The position numbers and the translations under genes were made by a program. From the NCBI RefSeq assembly GCF_014635705.1, contig NZ_BMDI01000001.1, positions 1,814,008-1,878,007 on the forward strand: a DNA stretch of 64,000 nt. The letters are read 5' to 3'. The notes below the pieces were generated by a model, which did no database searches, had not been told where the DNA came from, and saw nothing but the letters and a program-made list of their open reading frames with translations. The DNA comes from Oxalicibacterium faecigallinarum (GTDB taxonomy: Bacteria > Pseudomonadota > Gammaproteobacteria > Burkholderiales > Burkholderiaceae_D). This document shows, piece by piece, positions 16,705 through 25,767 of this stretch (position 1 is its first letter; each line of letters begins with the position of its first letter).

Positions 16705-18900
16705 ATGATTCGATCCGATCAAGGGATGTTCACGCCGAAGAAAATCGCGCTGCTGATCGCCGTACTGTTCTCGTCCTCCGCCGTCACGCTGGCCCATGCC
16801 CAGACCAGAGAAGAAAAGACATTGCCGATAGTAGATGTCACCGCATCGCAAGAAAACAGCAGACTCAATCTGGACACGCCATCCGATACCGGCAGCCGCC
16901 TGCGCCTGACACCACGTCAAACACCCGCTACGGTGACCATCGTGGATCGCGCCACCATCGATGCACGCGGCGCAGATGACACGCAGGAAATCCTACAGTC
17001 CATTCCTGGCATCACCGCACACAATGCGCCAGGCAGTGTTGGCGTCAGTTACCGTGGTTTCAACAGCAGTTCATTGAGTCAGCTGTACAACGGCATCGAC
17101 GTCAAATACACGATTGCCAGTCGCGCTATCGATAGCTGGATTTTTGATCGCGTGGAGGCGATCGGCGGTCCCTCGAGTTTTCTATACGGTGCCGGCGCGG
17201 TTGGCGGTTCAATCAATTACATTACCAAGCTGGCGCAGCGACAGGATCTTTCCGAGGGTCGCATCCGCTTTGGCTCCGACAATATGAAGGAAGCCTCCAT
17301 CGGCATCAATCGTCGCATCACCGATGGCGAAGAGGGCGGCCCGTCACATTACGCGCGCATAGACCTCAATCATCGTGATGCGGGCAGCTGGATCGATGGG
17401 ACGCAAACCAGGTCAACGCAATTGGCAACCTCGCTGTTATCCGATCTCGGACGTGGCCTCACGCATACGCTGGCTTACGAATATCAGAACGAAAAAGTAG
17501 ATCGCCCATACTGGGGCACACCATTGCTCAATCCGGTCAGCGGCAGTTTGCATATCGATGAAGGCACCCGCTTCAAGAACTACAACAGCGCCGATGCCGT
17601 GTATGAGCAACGTGTGCAGTGGCTGCGTTCCATGACTGATCTGAAGGTCAACGACACTTTACAGTTCAAGAACACGTTTTATGCCTACGATGCACAACGA
17701 GATTATCGGAATGTAGAAAGTTATCGCTTTGATCCAGCCAACACCAACGTCATTCGCTCGGGTGCATTGCTCCAACGCCACGATCAGCGACTGGTCGGCA
17801 ATCGCATTGATGGCACGTATCACGGAGAGATTGGCGGCCGGCGCAGTGACTGGTCTTTCGGACTCGATGTCAGTCTGAACAAGCAAACGCGTTTTCCACG
17901 CAGCCTGACAGGAACGATCAGCACGGTTGACCCCTATAACTACGTGACCGAGAATTTCTTCAACATTCCCGGCATGAGTCCCGGCTTTAACGCAGATCGC
18001 ACCAACAAGATCACAACCACAGCGCTTTATCTTGAGAACCGGACCGCATTACTGCCAACACTGAATCTGGTCACGGCACTTCGGCACGAACGTATCAATC
18101 TGGATCTGATCAATCGTCGGGCAGTCAGTGCGACCAGTCCCGCGAATTATCAGCGAAGCTATAACCCGACTACCGGTCGAATCGGATTAGTTTGGGACAT
18201 CACCCCTCATGCGATGGCATATGTTCAATATGCTACGGCAGCCGATCCGCCTGCGGGCTCGCTCTCGACTGCCACCTTTGCCAATGCCATCAACAACACA
18301 GACCTGACGACAGGTCGTCAGCTCGAAATCGGCAGCAAGATGGATTTCTGGCAAGGCAAGGGTAATGCTGGCGTGGCGCTTTACAGCATCACTCGCAAGA
18401 ACGTCGCGGTCACGAGCAACAACATTACGCAATTGATCGGCGAGCAAAGCGCAAAGGGCATCGAGCTATCTGCGGGACTACTCATGACGCCCGCATGGAG
18501 CGTCCAGGGAAATCTGTCATACGTGGATACGCAATACGAAACCTTCCTTACCAGCACCGGCGTGTCATTGGCAGGGAATACCCCCGCCAATACGCCATCG
18601 ACCATTGCCAACTTGTGGACAAGCTATGCATTTACACCCGACCTCAAGGCTAGTCTGGGCATGAGACACGTTGGCAAAGTCTATGCAAACAACACCAATT
18701 CAGCGACATGGCCTGCGTACACATTAGTGGATCTGGGTCTTGCCTATCAGATAAACAAGAATCTCTCTCTGGTTGCTCGCGTAAAAAATGTCACAGACAA
18801 GATTTACGCTCTGAATGTGAGTAGCGATAACAATGTTCCACAATCTGTCTACCTCGGCGCACCACGCACCGCCGATGTGAGCTTGCGCATCACGTTCTGA
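16705..18900 (+). CDS. TonB-dependent outer-membrane receptor (siderophore/metal type)
   Basis: A 731-residue receptor. A signal peptide of about 33 residues ends at AHA. The plug (about 50-190) has TPATVTIVDRATIDARG, VSYRGFNSSSLSQLYNGID and VEAIGGPSSFLYGAGAVGG, and the barrel ends in RITF with a terminal Phe. The substrate is probably a ferric siderophore or another metal complex, given the DUF2946 neighbour and the PepSY protein that follows after 14 bases. Start ATG 16705 has AGGA seven bases ahead; ATG 16726 is possible. Its leader is unusually structured. Confidence 0.9.
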   Translation: MIRSDQGMFTPKKIALLIAVLFSSSAVTLAHAQTREEKTLPIVDVTASQENSRLNLDTPSDTGSRLRLTPRQTPATVTIVDRATIDARGADDTQEILQSIPGITAHNAPGSVGVSYRGFNSSSLSQLYNGIDVKYTIASRAIDSWIFDRVEAIGGPSSFLYGAGAVGGSINYITKLAQRQDLSEGRIRFGSDNMKEASIGINRRITDGEEGGPSHYARIDLNHRDAGSWIDGTQTRSTQLATSLLSDLGRGLTHTLAYEYQNEKVDRPYWGTPLLNPVSGSLHIDEGTRFKNYNSADAVYEQRVQWLRSMTDLKVNDTLQFKNTFYAYDAQRDYRNVESYRFDPANTNVIRSGALLQRHDQRLVGNRIDGTYHGEIGGRRSDWSFGLDVSLNKQTRFPRSLTGTISTVDPYNYVTENFFNIPGMSPGFNADRTNKITTTALYLENRTALLPTLNLVTALRHERINLDLINRRAVSATSPANYQRSYNPTTGRIGLVWDITPHAMAYVQYATAADPPAGSLSTATFANAINNTDLTTGRQLEIGSKMDFWQGKGNAGVALYSITRKNVAVTSNNITQLIGEQSAKGIELSAGLLMTPAWSVQGNLSYVDTQYETFLTSTGVSLAGNTPANTPSTIANLWTSYAFTPDLKASLGMRHVGKVYANNTNSATWPAYTLVDLGLAYQINKNLSLVARVKNVTDKIYALNVSSDNNVPQSVYLGAPRTADVSLRITF

Positions 18901-18914
18901 ACGGAGCACCACGC

Positions 18915-20435
18915 ATGCAAACCCGTTTGAAACGCTGGCTGTTTCTCATCCATCGCTGGCTGGGCATTGTTGCCTGCCTGTTCTTTGCGATGTGGTTTGT
19001 CTCGGGGGTCGTCATGATGTACGTCGGCTACCCGAAACTGACCGAGCGGGAACGCTTGCAGCATCTGCCAGCGCTCGATGCACAAGCCGAACTCTTATCG
19101 CCTAGTCAGGCATTGCATGTCGCAGGCATCAACGGTGTATTGGAAGAATTGCGACTTGCCAATGCGCGCGGTGGAGAACCGGTCTACATGGCAACACCTG
19201 CCGCGGAGCAAACCTCAGCGCAGGCGAAGGCGCGCCAGCGTAACGGGACCGTCATCGTCGATGCCCGGTCGGGGCAACGTCTGCAGCACGTAGATCGCGC
19301 GCTGGCACTCGCCAGTGCCGCGGCATACGCCGGACCGAACATCACCACGACCTACATCGATGAGATAGACGAAGATGCATTCAGTCATTCCCGCAACCTC
19401 GATAAGCATCGCCCGTTGCATCGCGTACAACTCGACGATGTCGACAACACCTTGCTGTACATCTCAGGCAAGACCGGTGAAGTCGTGCGCGATGCGACAC
19501 GCAACGAGCGTGTCTGGAATTATGCCGGCGCATGGATACATTGGCTGTATCCGTTCCGCGGCAACGTCTTCAACGCATGGTGGAGCGACATTGTCATCGG
19601 GCTTTCCATCGGTGGCATTGTCGTCGCGCTGAGCGGTACGATTATCGGCATATTTCGATGGCGTTTCTCCAAGCCCTACCGCAGTGGGTCACATTCACCT
19701 TACCGTGGCGGCTTCATGCGCTGGCACCACATCACCGGACTGCTGTTTGCCTTGATCACCATCACATGGATCTTTAGCGGATTGATGTCGATGAATCCAT
19801 GGCGTATTTTTGATAGCGGCGCTGCACCCTTGCAAACATCACAAATGCATGGCGGTCCACTCATACTTTCGTCGCAGGATGCCGTACCGGGCACTCTATT
19901 GCACGCCGCCGGATCATCAGTAAAGGAACTGCGCTGGACACGCACGCTTGCACAGAACACGGTGTCCGCCTCCGATGCGCAAGGCGCGTCGATTCTGCTG
20001 GATAGCCATACCGCACAAGCCCGCGTGATTGATCGACAGGAACTGGATGCGGCTGTCACCCGTTTATTGCCTTACCCGGTGCGCGGCATCACACAGCTGA
20101 ATGACTACGATCTGTATTACTACGCACGCGATGCGCACACCATGCTTGGCGGCACGGAAAAGCCGCTACCGGTTTTACGTGTGATCTTTGATGATCCGCA
20201 GAAAACGTGGGTACATGTCGATCCGCGACCCGGCGCGATCTTGGGAAAAACGGATGAAGCACGTCGCATCAATCGCTGGCTATTTGCCATGCTCCACAGC
20301 TGGGATTGGCTGCCGTTGCTGGAAAGACGACCGTTGTGGGACGTCCTCCTGATTGCACTGAGCCTGGGCGGGCTTGTCCTCAGCGTGACAGGCATTGTGA
20401 TCGGCTGGCGACGACTGGGAATAAAACTGCGATAG
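18915..20435 (+). CDS. PepSY-domain transmembrane protein
   Basis: A 506-residue inner-membrane protein. Its first helix LFLIHRWLGIVACLFFAMWF with His24 is typical of the PepSY_TM (PiuB-like) family; further helices lie near residues 220-250, 275-300 and 475-500. PepSY-like segments lie in the periplasmic parts. Family members go with siderophore receptors and may act in ferric-siderophore reduction. GGAG precedes ATG 18915, 14 bases after the receptor stop, so the two are cotranscribed. Confidence 0.88.
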   Translation: MQTRLKRWLFLIHRWLGIVACLFFAMWFVSGVVMMYVGYPKLTERERLQHLPALDAQAELLSPSQALHVAGINGVLEELRLANARGGEPVYMATPAAEQTSAQAKARQRNGTVIVDARSGQRLQHVDRALALASAAAYAGPNITTTYIDEIDEDAFSHSRNLDKHRPLHRVQLDDVDNTLLYISGKTGEVVRDATRNERVWNYAGAWIHWLYPFRGNVFNAWWSDIVIGLSIGGIVVALSGTIIGIFRWRFSKPYRSGSHSPYRGGFMRWHHITGLLFALITITWIFSGLMSMNPWRIFDSGAAPLQTSQMHGGPLILSSQDAVPGTLLHAAGSSVKELRWTRTLAQNTVSASDAQGASILLDSHTAQARVIDRQELDAAVTRLLPYPVRGITQLNDYDLYYYARDAHTMLGGTEKPLPVLRVIFDDPQKTWVHVDPRPGAILGKTDEARRINRWLFAMLHSWDWLPLLERRPLWDVLLIALSLGGLVLSVTGIVIGWRRLGIKLR

Positions 20436-20495
20436 GCACCTCGTGCCTGCGTCTACTGTCCGACAACCTGCCGTGCAAGTGATTCGACTGAGGAA

Positions 20496-20702
20496 TCAGG
20501 CTGTTGCGAACAGACTTCTCTGATTCAGGCTCAAATAGCCCGGGCGCTGCAGGTCGCCTTTGATATCGCAATGCAGGACTTCACAATTCCTGTACACCTG
20601 GCGCAATTTACGTTCGGCATCATTGCGGTCCATGCCACCGATGATGATGCTTTTCAGACAAAGGCCGTCTCTGGTTTTCAGCGAAAAATCGTACTTCAAC
20701 AT
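20496..20702 (-). CDS. Small conserved protein of unknown function
   Basis: A 68-residue soluble protein starting MLKYDFSLKTRDGLCLKSII. It has the look of a beta hairpin followed by the helix DRNDAERKLRQVYRNCEVLHC. I do not recognise the family for certain. ATG 20702 has AAGGG upstream. The regular alpha/beta pattern and the ribosome site support a real gene. The divergent gene at 20959 shares the spacer. Confidence 0.6.
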   Translation of the reverse strand: MLKYDFSLKTRDGLCLKSIIIGGMDRNDAERKLRQVYRNCEVLHCDIKGDLQRPGYLSLNQRSLFATA

Positions 20703-20750
20703 CTTGATCCCTTTCACGCTTCTTCATGCACAATGACGTAGCGTCAATAT

Positions 20751-20771
20751 TGCGTTACATACCGTAACGCA
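20751..20771. promoter_or_regulatory. Perfect inverted repeat in a divergent spacer
   Basis: TGCGTTAC-ATACC-GTAACGCA, 8-bp perfect arms, lies 49 bases upstream of the small gene at 20702 and 188 bases before 20959. There is no T run, so it is more likely an operator than a terminator (inference). Confidence 0.45.
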
Positions 20772-20958
20772 CAGACATTGTTCATCTTCATCGCTCATTC
20801 TGCTATTTTGAAACCATTGCGGCCCAAAATCGCACAAATTGCGCTGGAGCAAACCATTTAGCAAGGAACAGACCAGCTCATTCATGCATTTTTGGCGCAA
20901 CCTTTGTATGCCCTTGCGGTCACAAAAGGCCAGCCACTACATTTGGAGGAATTTCGTC

Positions 20959-21189
20959 ATGCGCGTCGATATCTACAGAAGAGCGGAACATGCGGGTCAT
21001 TTTTCCTATCTCGCCGTACCAGAAGGCAAGATCATCCCGGAAGAAGCCATCAACACCGACTGGGAACTGAGCGATCGCGGTGTGGATGTGGATGACGATG
21101 CCACGCAGCTTCCCGAATTCGCCATCGACGACCCACATGAACAGATCAGCGCCAAAGGTTATGCCATCACCAGCGTCAAAGCGATCTAG
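20959..21189 (+). CDS. Small conserved protein (possibly DUF6139)
   Basis: A 76-residue acidic soluble protein starting MRVDIYRRAEHAGHFSYLAV. I recall similar proteins in Burkholderiales, perhaps named DUF6139, but cannot confirm this. GGAGGA eight bases before ATG 20959 is a strong ribosome site, which rejects the longer frame from 20839. No active-site motif is visible. Confidence 0.7.
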   Translation: MRVDIYRRAEHAGHFSYLAVPEGKIIPEEAINTDWELSDRGVDVDDDATQLPEFAIDDPHEQISAKGYAITSVKAI

Positions 21190-21299
21190 GCAACGCATCC
21201 CGCTGCAGTGACCGTCTTGCCAGCTAGCGATTACGACGGTCGCTGCCTCCATTTAGATTCTCGCCGCACCCGTCTTTTGCCAGTGAAAGGTCGCCCTAC

Positions 21300-22454
21300 A
21301 TGTCGCAATCCTCCGCCACATTGACGCTCCCTGTCTGCTCGTTGTGGACACCGGTTCTTGGCCTTGCCGTATTGGCCACCATGCTCCCGGCACAGGCAGT
21401 CGAATTGCGCACCGAAGTCGTGGCAAAGGGACTCGAACATCCGTGGGCGATTGCCTTCATCGATACCAACACCATGCTAGTGACCGAGCGGCCCGGCCGC
21501 CTGCAACTCATCCAGGCAGGCAAGCCCATGTCGGCAGTAAGTGGTCTGCCAAAAATACAAGCCGGCGGGCAGGGCGGATTGCTGGACATCATTGTCGACA
21601 GCAAATTTGCCAGCAATCGTACGGTCTATTTTTGCTATAGCGAACCCGCCAACGATAAAACAGGTGGCAACGGCAGCTCCACCGCATTGGCATCCGCAAG
21701 GTTGTCGGAAGACGACAGGTCGCTCAGCAACGTCAAAGTTCTCTTCAGCCAGTTGCCGAAGTCCCGTAGCGCACTCCATTTCGGATGTCGGATTGTCGAG
21801 AATCCAGATGGCACCCTGTTCCTTGGCCTGGGCGAACGCTACCACCGCGCGCAGGACGCACAGACACTGGACAACCATCACGGCAAGGTTGTACGCATCA
21901 ACAAGGACGGCTCCGTCCCCAAAGACAATCCATATGTCGGCAAAGCGGGCGCTCTGCCTGAAATATGGAGCATCGGACATCGCAACATTCAGGGAGCAAC
22001 GCGCGGGCCCAACGGGCAGCTATGGATTCACGAGCACGGACCACAAGGCGGTGATGAGATCAACCATCCGGAACCCGGAAAAAACTATGGCTGGCCGGTT
22101 ATCACCTACGGCGAGCAATATGGCGGCGGCAAGGTTGGTGAAGGTATTACATCGAAATCGGGCATGGAACAGCCGGTCCACCACTGGACACCCTCGATTG
22201 CAGCGTCTGGCATGACCTTTCTGAATAGCGATCGCTACGGCAAGGCATGGCAGGGAAATCTGTTTGTCGGCTCACTGGTATTCCGCAATCTGGAGCGATT
22301 GGAGATCAAGGACGGCAAAGTCGTGCGCCAGCAAAAACTGCTGCCGGATTTAAAAGCACGCGTCAGGGATGTGCGAGAGGGGCCGGATGGCTATCTGTAC
22401 ATTGCAACAGATGAATCTGCAGGACAAATCCTGAAGCTTCTGCCCGCGAAGTAA
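21300..22454 (+). CDS. PQQ-dependent soluble aldose dehydrogenase-like protein
   Basis: A 384-residue exported beta-propeller protein. A signal peptide of about 33 residues ends near LPAQA. The body follows the glucose/sorbosone dehydrogenase fold: EHPWAIAFIDTNTMLVTERPG, LHFGCRIVENPDGTLFLGLGER, IWSIGHRNIQGA, and WIHEHGPQGGDEIN. Related periplasmic enzymes (YliI/Asd) oxidise aldoses at C1 with pyrroloquinoline quinone and Ca2+. The substrate range is not known, and no PQQ biosynthesis genes lie in the window. AAAGG precedes ATG 21300. Confidence 0.88.
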   Translation: MSQSSATLTLPVCSLWTPVLGLAVLATMLPAQAVELRTEVVAKGLEHPWAIAFIDTNTMLVTERPGRLQLIQAGKPMSAVSGLPKIQAGGQGGLLDIIVDSKFASNRTVYFCYSEPANDKTGGNGSSTALASARLSEDDRSLSNVKVLFSQLPKSRSALHFGCRIVENPDGTLFLGLGERYHRAQDAQTLDNHHGKVVRINKDGSVPKDNPYVGKAGALPEIWSIGHRNIQGATRGPNGQLWIHEHGPQGGDEINHPEPGKNYGWPVITYGEQYGGGKVGEGITSKSGMEQPVHHWTPSIAASGMTFLNSDRYGKAWQGNLFVGSLVFRNLERLEIKDGKVVRQQKLLPDLKARVRDVREGPDGYLYIATDESAGQILKLLPAK

Positions 22455-22527
22455 GGTTAGGATTTGAGAAGAATACGGCCGGTTAAATCACGTGATGCGC
22501 ATGGTTCGCGCATGTATATGGGCGTGA

Positions 22528-23346
22528 TCAGGCCGTGGTATTGAAAGGATTGACCTGCGCGGTCGCATTCGCGACCTGTGCATCAAACCGACCGTAGGTC
22601 TGCACAAGTTGCGTCGTGATGCGGTTGACGATGTCACGCTCCTGCTGCGAGGTTTGCTCTACTTGCTGCACCTGCGCCTGCTTGGTCTGGAACGACACCA
22701 GTTCCTGCAGCCCAACCAAACCATCACTATTCATATCTGCAACACTGCTGCTCTCTACCGCAGTCGACTGCACCGGCACGCCCAAAGCTGCAGGCACCGA
22801 AGCAGACTCTGCCACAACATCGGTTACGTCAGCACTGCTCAGCGCATCAGCCGCACTCGCATCCTGCGGTGCGATCTGGCTCACGCCTGCAGCAAACTGA
22901 TCGGCAGAAATTTGCTCATTACCATCGGCCAGCTCCTGCAGCAGTTGCTCAACCTTCTGCGCGTTCGCTTCGCTGTCGTCCGACATCTTGTCGAACGCCG
23001 CCTGCAATGCCTGGCGATCAAGGTAGCCCTTGTTTTCCACATCCAGACTGGTGAATACGGTTTGCGCCGTCGGATTGCGAACAGCAATTTCTTCACGGGA
23101 AAAACGGGACTGATCCAGTTGCGCCGCCAGCTCATCACCGAGCTGTACGTCGGCAGGGAAGCCACGGGCATAACCAATGCCGCCATCCCCGGTATCCTGA
23201 TCCGCCGGACGGGTCAGGGCAGTCTGGCGAGTCGGCTTTTCGGTGCCTTGCAGAATGTCATCGGCCTTGGCCAGTAAATCGGTCGCAACCTTGGCCGAGT
23301 CGGTCTTCTGGACCGCCCATCCTCCATTGTTTATGCCACCGATCAT
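22528..23346 (-). CDS. EF-hand protein
   Basis: A 272-residue, Gln/Ala/Ser-rich acidic protein with no signal peptide or membrane segment. Two EF-hand-like loops are seen: DVENKGYLDRQAL near residue 101 and DMNSDGLVGLQEL near residue 208; the second has a full set of Ca2+ ligands. Between them lies a helical region with DGNEQISADQF, which may be a third degenerate loop. A GGAGG ribosome site precedes ATG 23346. Its role is unknown; similar bacterial EF-hand proteins may be Ca2+ sensors or export substrates. Confidence 0.75.
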   Translation of the reverse strand: MIGGINNGGWAVQKTDSAKVATDLLAKADDILQGTEKPTRQTALTRPADQDTGDGGIGYARGFPADVQLGDELAAQLDQSRFSREEIAVRNPTAQTVFTSLDVENKGYLDRQALQAAFDKMSDDSEANAQKVEQLLQELADGNEQISADQFAAGVSQIAPQDASAADALSSADVTDVVAESASVPAALGVPVQSTAVESSSVADMNSDGLVGLQELVSFQTKQAQVQQVEQTSQQERDIVNRITTQLVQTYGRFDAQVANATAQVNPFNTTA

Positions 23347-23524
23347 GATGTCCTCCGCTGAAAAAGTCCGCCCTCAGGCGAACACATGTCCGATCATCTT
23401 TGCACATGAATCGGCGAGTGCCAAGGTTTACAAGGCTCAGGGACGGAAATTTAACAAAATATTGAGATTGATGCGTGGATTTGTGAGCTCCCTTACAATA
23501 GCGCTCTTATCAAAAGGAGTAACC

Positions 23525-23800
23525 ATGTTTGGGGAATCCCTCGAAGCCTTGCTTCAACAGAAACGTGTTCGCCTCGGCCTGGCTGTAATTTGCATCTTTT
23601 TTGCCGTCATCGGCGCGCAACAGTTGCTGAGCGGTGCCAATGAAAACGACTGGCTGCGCGGAGGCGGCAACCTGCTGGCGTGGGGTGGATTTGCGGTTCG
23701 CAATCTGACCAAGGCTTACGGTCGCGAACAAAAGGGCCTGAATATTCCGATCAACGTCGGGATTGTGATGATCATTGCTGGCTGGTTTGTTGGAAAGTAA
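23525..23800 (+). CDS. Small inner-membrane protein of unknown function
   Basis: A 91-residue protein with two hydrophobic helices (about 18-36 and 74-89) and a Gly-rich, basic loop between them. ATG 23525 follows AAAAGGAG; the longer frame from 23243 has no support. Its stop TAA (23798-23800) is directly followed by the GTG of the DUF1653 gene, so the two are translated in tandem. I do not recognise the family. Confidence 0.72.
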   Translation: MFGESLEALLQQKRVRLGLAVICIFFAVIGAQQLLSGANENDWLRGGGNLLAWGGFAVRNLTKAYGREQKGLNIPINVGIVMIIAGWFVGK

Positions 23801-24022
23801 GTGCCCGCCATCGTGGAAAGTTACGCCAAACAATATCAGCACTTTAAAGGTGGCCTGTACAACTTTATCTGTGCAGCCCGTCTTGAGTCCGATCCGGATG
23901 TCACGATGATTGTCTACACGGCAGCCGATGGCTCCTACTGGACACGACCTTCTTCTGTTTTCTTTGAAAAAATCGAGCATCAGGGCAAAACGGTACAGCG
24001 CTTTACACCGGTCAAGGATTAA
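23801..24022 (+). CDS. DUF1653 protein
   Basis: A 73-residue soluble beta protein that fits DUF1653: YQHFKGGLYNFICAARLESD, MIVYTAADGSYWTRPSSVFF and the closing VQRFTPV. The function is unknown. It begins with GTG at 23801, the base after the stop of the membrane protein gene, a case of tight translational coupling. The same operon probably covers both. Confidence 0.82.
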   Translation: MPAIVESYAKQYQHFKGGLYNFICAARLESDPDVTMIVYTAADGSYWTRPSSVFFEKIEHQGKTVQRFTPVKD

Positions 24023-24115
24023 TCCCAAGACACACGCCAACGTGTCGCCGACCTGTCAGAATGGCATGCCAACCTGCCACGCTTAACCGACACGCAACTG
24101 CCACGGGAGCGCACC

Positions 24116-24463
24116 ATGATTGCCGTCATCTTTGAAGTCGTTCCGCATCCGGATCATCAGGCAGATTACTTTGATGCGGCTGCGGCCTTGAAACCCTTGT
24201 TGCAAACCATCGATGGGTTCATTTCCATCGAACGCTTCGAAAGCCTGGCACAGCCGGGCAAGTTTGTTTCCCTGTCTTACTGGCGGGATGAAGAAGCGGT
24301 GCGGCAATGGCGCAACTTGGAAGCGCATCGTCATACGCAGGCTGCAGGTCGCCAGACCATTTTTGAAAATTACCGCCTGCGTGTCGCGCATGTCGTGCGC
24401 GACTACGGCTTGCACGATCGGGCCCAAGCACCGACCGACTCACGCACCGCACACAAGGACTAG
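24116..24463 (+). CDS. ABM-domain protein (YqjZ-like monooxygenase family)
   Basis: A 115-residue alpha+beta barrel protein: MIAVIFEVVPHPDHQADYFD, IDGFISIERFESL and KFVSLSYWRDEEAVRQWRN, followed by the helix HRHTQAAGRQTIFENYRLRV. This is the ABM fold in a version I recall near YqjZ. GGGAG precedes ATG 24116. Its reaction is unknown. Confidence 0.85.
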   Translation: MIAVIFEVVPHPDHQADYFDAAAALKPLLQTIDGFISIERFESLAQPGKFVSLSYWRDEEAVRQWRNLEAHRHTQAAGRQTIFENYRLRVAHVVRDYGLHDRAQAPTDSRTAHKD

Positions 24464-24485
24464 CATCGCCCGTGCCTGCGTCGCA

Positions 24486-24677
24486 TCAGCGCGTGTTCAG
24501 TGCGCGCTGTATTTTTTTGTCGGTGTTGTACTGACTTAATGCGTACACAGCCCAGATCGCGGCTGGCACCCAGCCGATCAAGGTAATCTGCAGAATCAGG
24601 CAGACAATGCCCGCAATCGGACGACCGATCGTAAAAAAGGTCAGCCACGGCAAAATCAGTGCAATCAGCAATCTCAT
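24486..24677 (-). CDS. YqaE/Pmp3-like small membrane protein
   Basis: A 63-residue protein with two hydrophobic helices: LIALILPWLTFFTIG and ITLIGWVPAAIWAVYAL. The sequence around IGWVPAAIWAVYAL fits the YqaE/Pmp3 (UPF0057) proteolipid family, which in other organisms is linked to salt stress. ATG 24677 has AAGGA upstream; the 84-residue frame from 24740 is too long for the family and overlaps the next gene. Confidence 0.78.
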   Translation of the reverse strand: MRLLIALILPWLTFFTIGRPIAGIVCLILQITLIGWVPAAIWAVYALSQYNTDKKIQRALNTR

Positions 24678-24736
24678 GGTCGTTCCTTGATGAAGTGATG
24701 ATGAATCAGTCGTGCGCTCTGTCCTTGCTACGCAAC

Positions 24737-24970
24737 TCAACGCAGACGCGCACTCAAACGCTCGAATTCCTCTTCGAGACTATTGGCTGGCAACGTGCTG
24801 TTGCCTCGGCTGTACCAGTAGCGGGCATTGCTCAAGTCGCCTTCCACACGATGAAGATAACCGTGGATCTGGCACGACAGTTCGTCGCCGTGCACCTGCA
24901 CCAGCGCGTGAGACTCTTCCCAGTTTCCGGCTTTCGCCAATTCCAATACTTTTTTGTGATCGCACGCCAT
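24737..24970 (-). CDS. Conserved hypothetical protein
   Basis: A 77-residue protein: WEESHALVQVHGDELSCQIH, then GYLHRVEGDLSNARYWYSRG. I recall this pattern in many Proteobacteria as an unnamed family; it looks like a short TPR-like helical pair. The function is unknown. A GGAAGGAAG ribosome site precedes ATG 24970. It lies 38 bases after the PIG-L gene on the same strand and may end the efflux operon. Confidence 0.75.
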   Translation of the reverse strand: MACDHKKVLELAKAGNWEESHALVQVHGDELSCQIHGYLHRVEGDLSNARYWYSRGNSTLPANSLEEEFERLSARLR

Positions 24971-25008
24971 CGCGCTTCCTTCCTGTTACTTCTCGGTTGC
25001 TTCGGACG

Positions 25009-25767
25009 TCAGCCAAAGCGCTCCACTTCAAAAATCTCTGCATACGGTGCATGGACCGTCGCACCCGCCTGACGATTGATCGCCAGCACACGTTCGTCGA
25101 ACCCCTTGCCGCGGGTATGCAGATTACGCTGATGTTGCGAACAATGCAGCCGCAACAACGCAGCTTTCCATTCTGCAGATGCTTCGTCAAACGGCGTATA
25201 CAAATCGGTACGAATCTTGACGGTCTTGGCGTCCTGATTCAACACTGCCCACATCGACCATTGCTCGGCCAATGCCACAGCGCGGAACAGGGCATACGTC
25301 CGCTGATGCGTGACATTGCTGTCATTACCATGCGGCATGAATACCAGTTGCGGCGAGCGTGCTGCCAGATAATCCCGAATGCATGCATGATTTGCATCAT
25401 CCAGCTTTGGATTCCCGCTTTCATCCGGCGGCAGTTTCAGGAACGTGATGCGTTCGAGTGGCAAGCCGAAGAAAGCACAACTGTCTTTCTGTTCGGCTTC
25501 ACGCAAATCGCCTTTTTGCTGATCCGTCGTCGCGCCCGCAAAACCATCCTCCACACCGCTGGCACCGGTCGTGAGCACCGCGAGATGGATCGCCGCCCCT
25601 GCCTGATGAAAATGTCGCAAGGTCACGCCAATCGCATCGAAATCATCCGGATGCGGTGCCAGCACCACAATGCGTGGCGGCACTGCCATCGACAAAGCAT
25701 GCAGTGCAAGCGGGCGCGGTGTCTGTGGAAAATCCCACACGTCAGTCGTCATCTTTGTTTCCCGCAT
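25009..25767 (-). CDS. PIG-L (LmbE)-family deacetylase
   Basis: A 252-residue zinc-dependent N-deacetylase-like protein. The motif VLAPHPDDFDAIGV binds the metal with His/Asp/Asp; FMPHGNDSNVTHQRTY supplies the second His site. Substrates in the family are N-acetylglucosaminyl compounds. Its ATG overlaps the TGA of the RND gene (TGATG), so translation is coupled to the pump. This neighbour is unusual for an efflux operon and may point to a sugar-containing substrate (inference). Confidence 0.87.
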   Translation of the reverse strand: MRETKMTTDVWDFPQTPRPLALHALSMAVPPRIVVLAPHPDDFDAIGVTLRHFHQAGAAIHLAVLTTGASGVEDGFAGATTDQQKGDLREAEQKDSCAFFGLPLERITFLKLPPDESGNPKLDDANHACIRDYLAARSPQLVFMPHGNDSNVTHQRTYALFRAVALAEQWSMWAVLNQDAKTVKIRTDLYTPFDEASAEWKAALLRLHCSQHQRNLHTRGKGFDERVLAINRQAGATVHAPYAEIFEVERFG

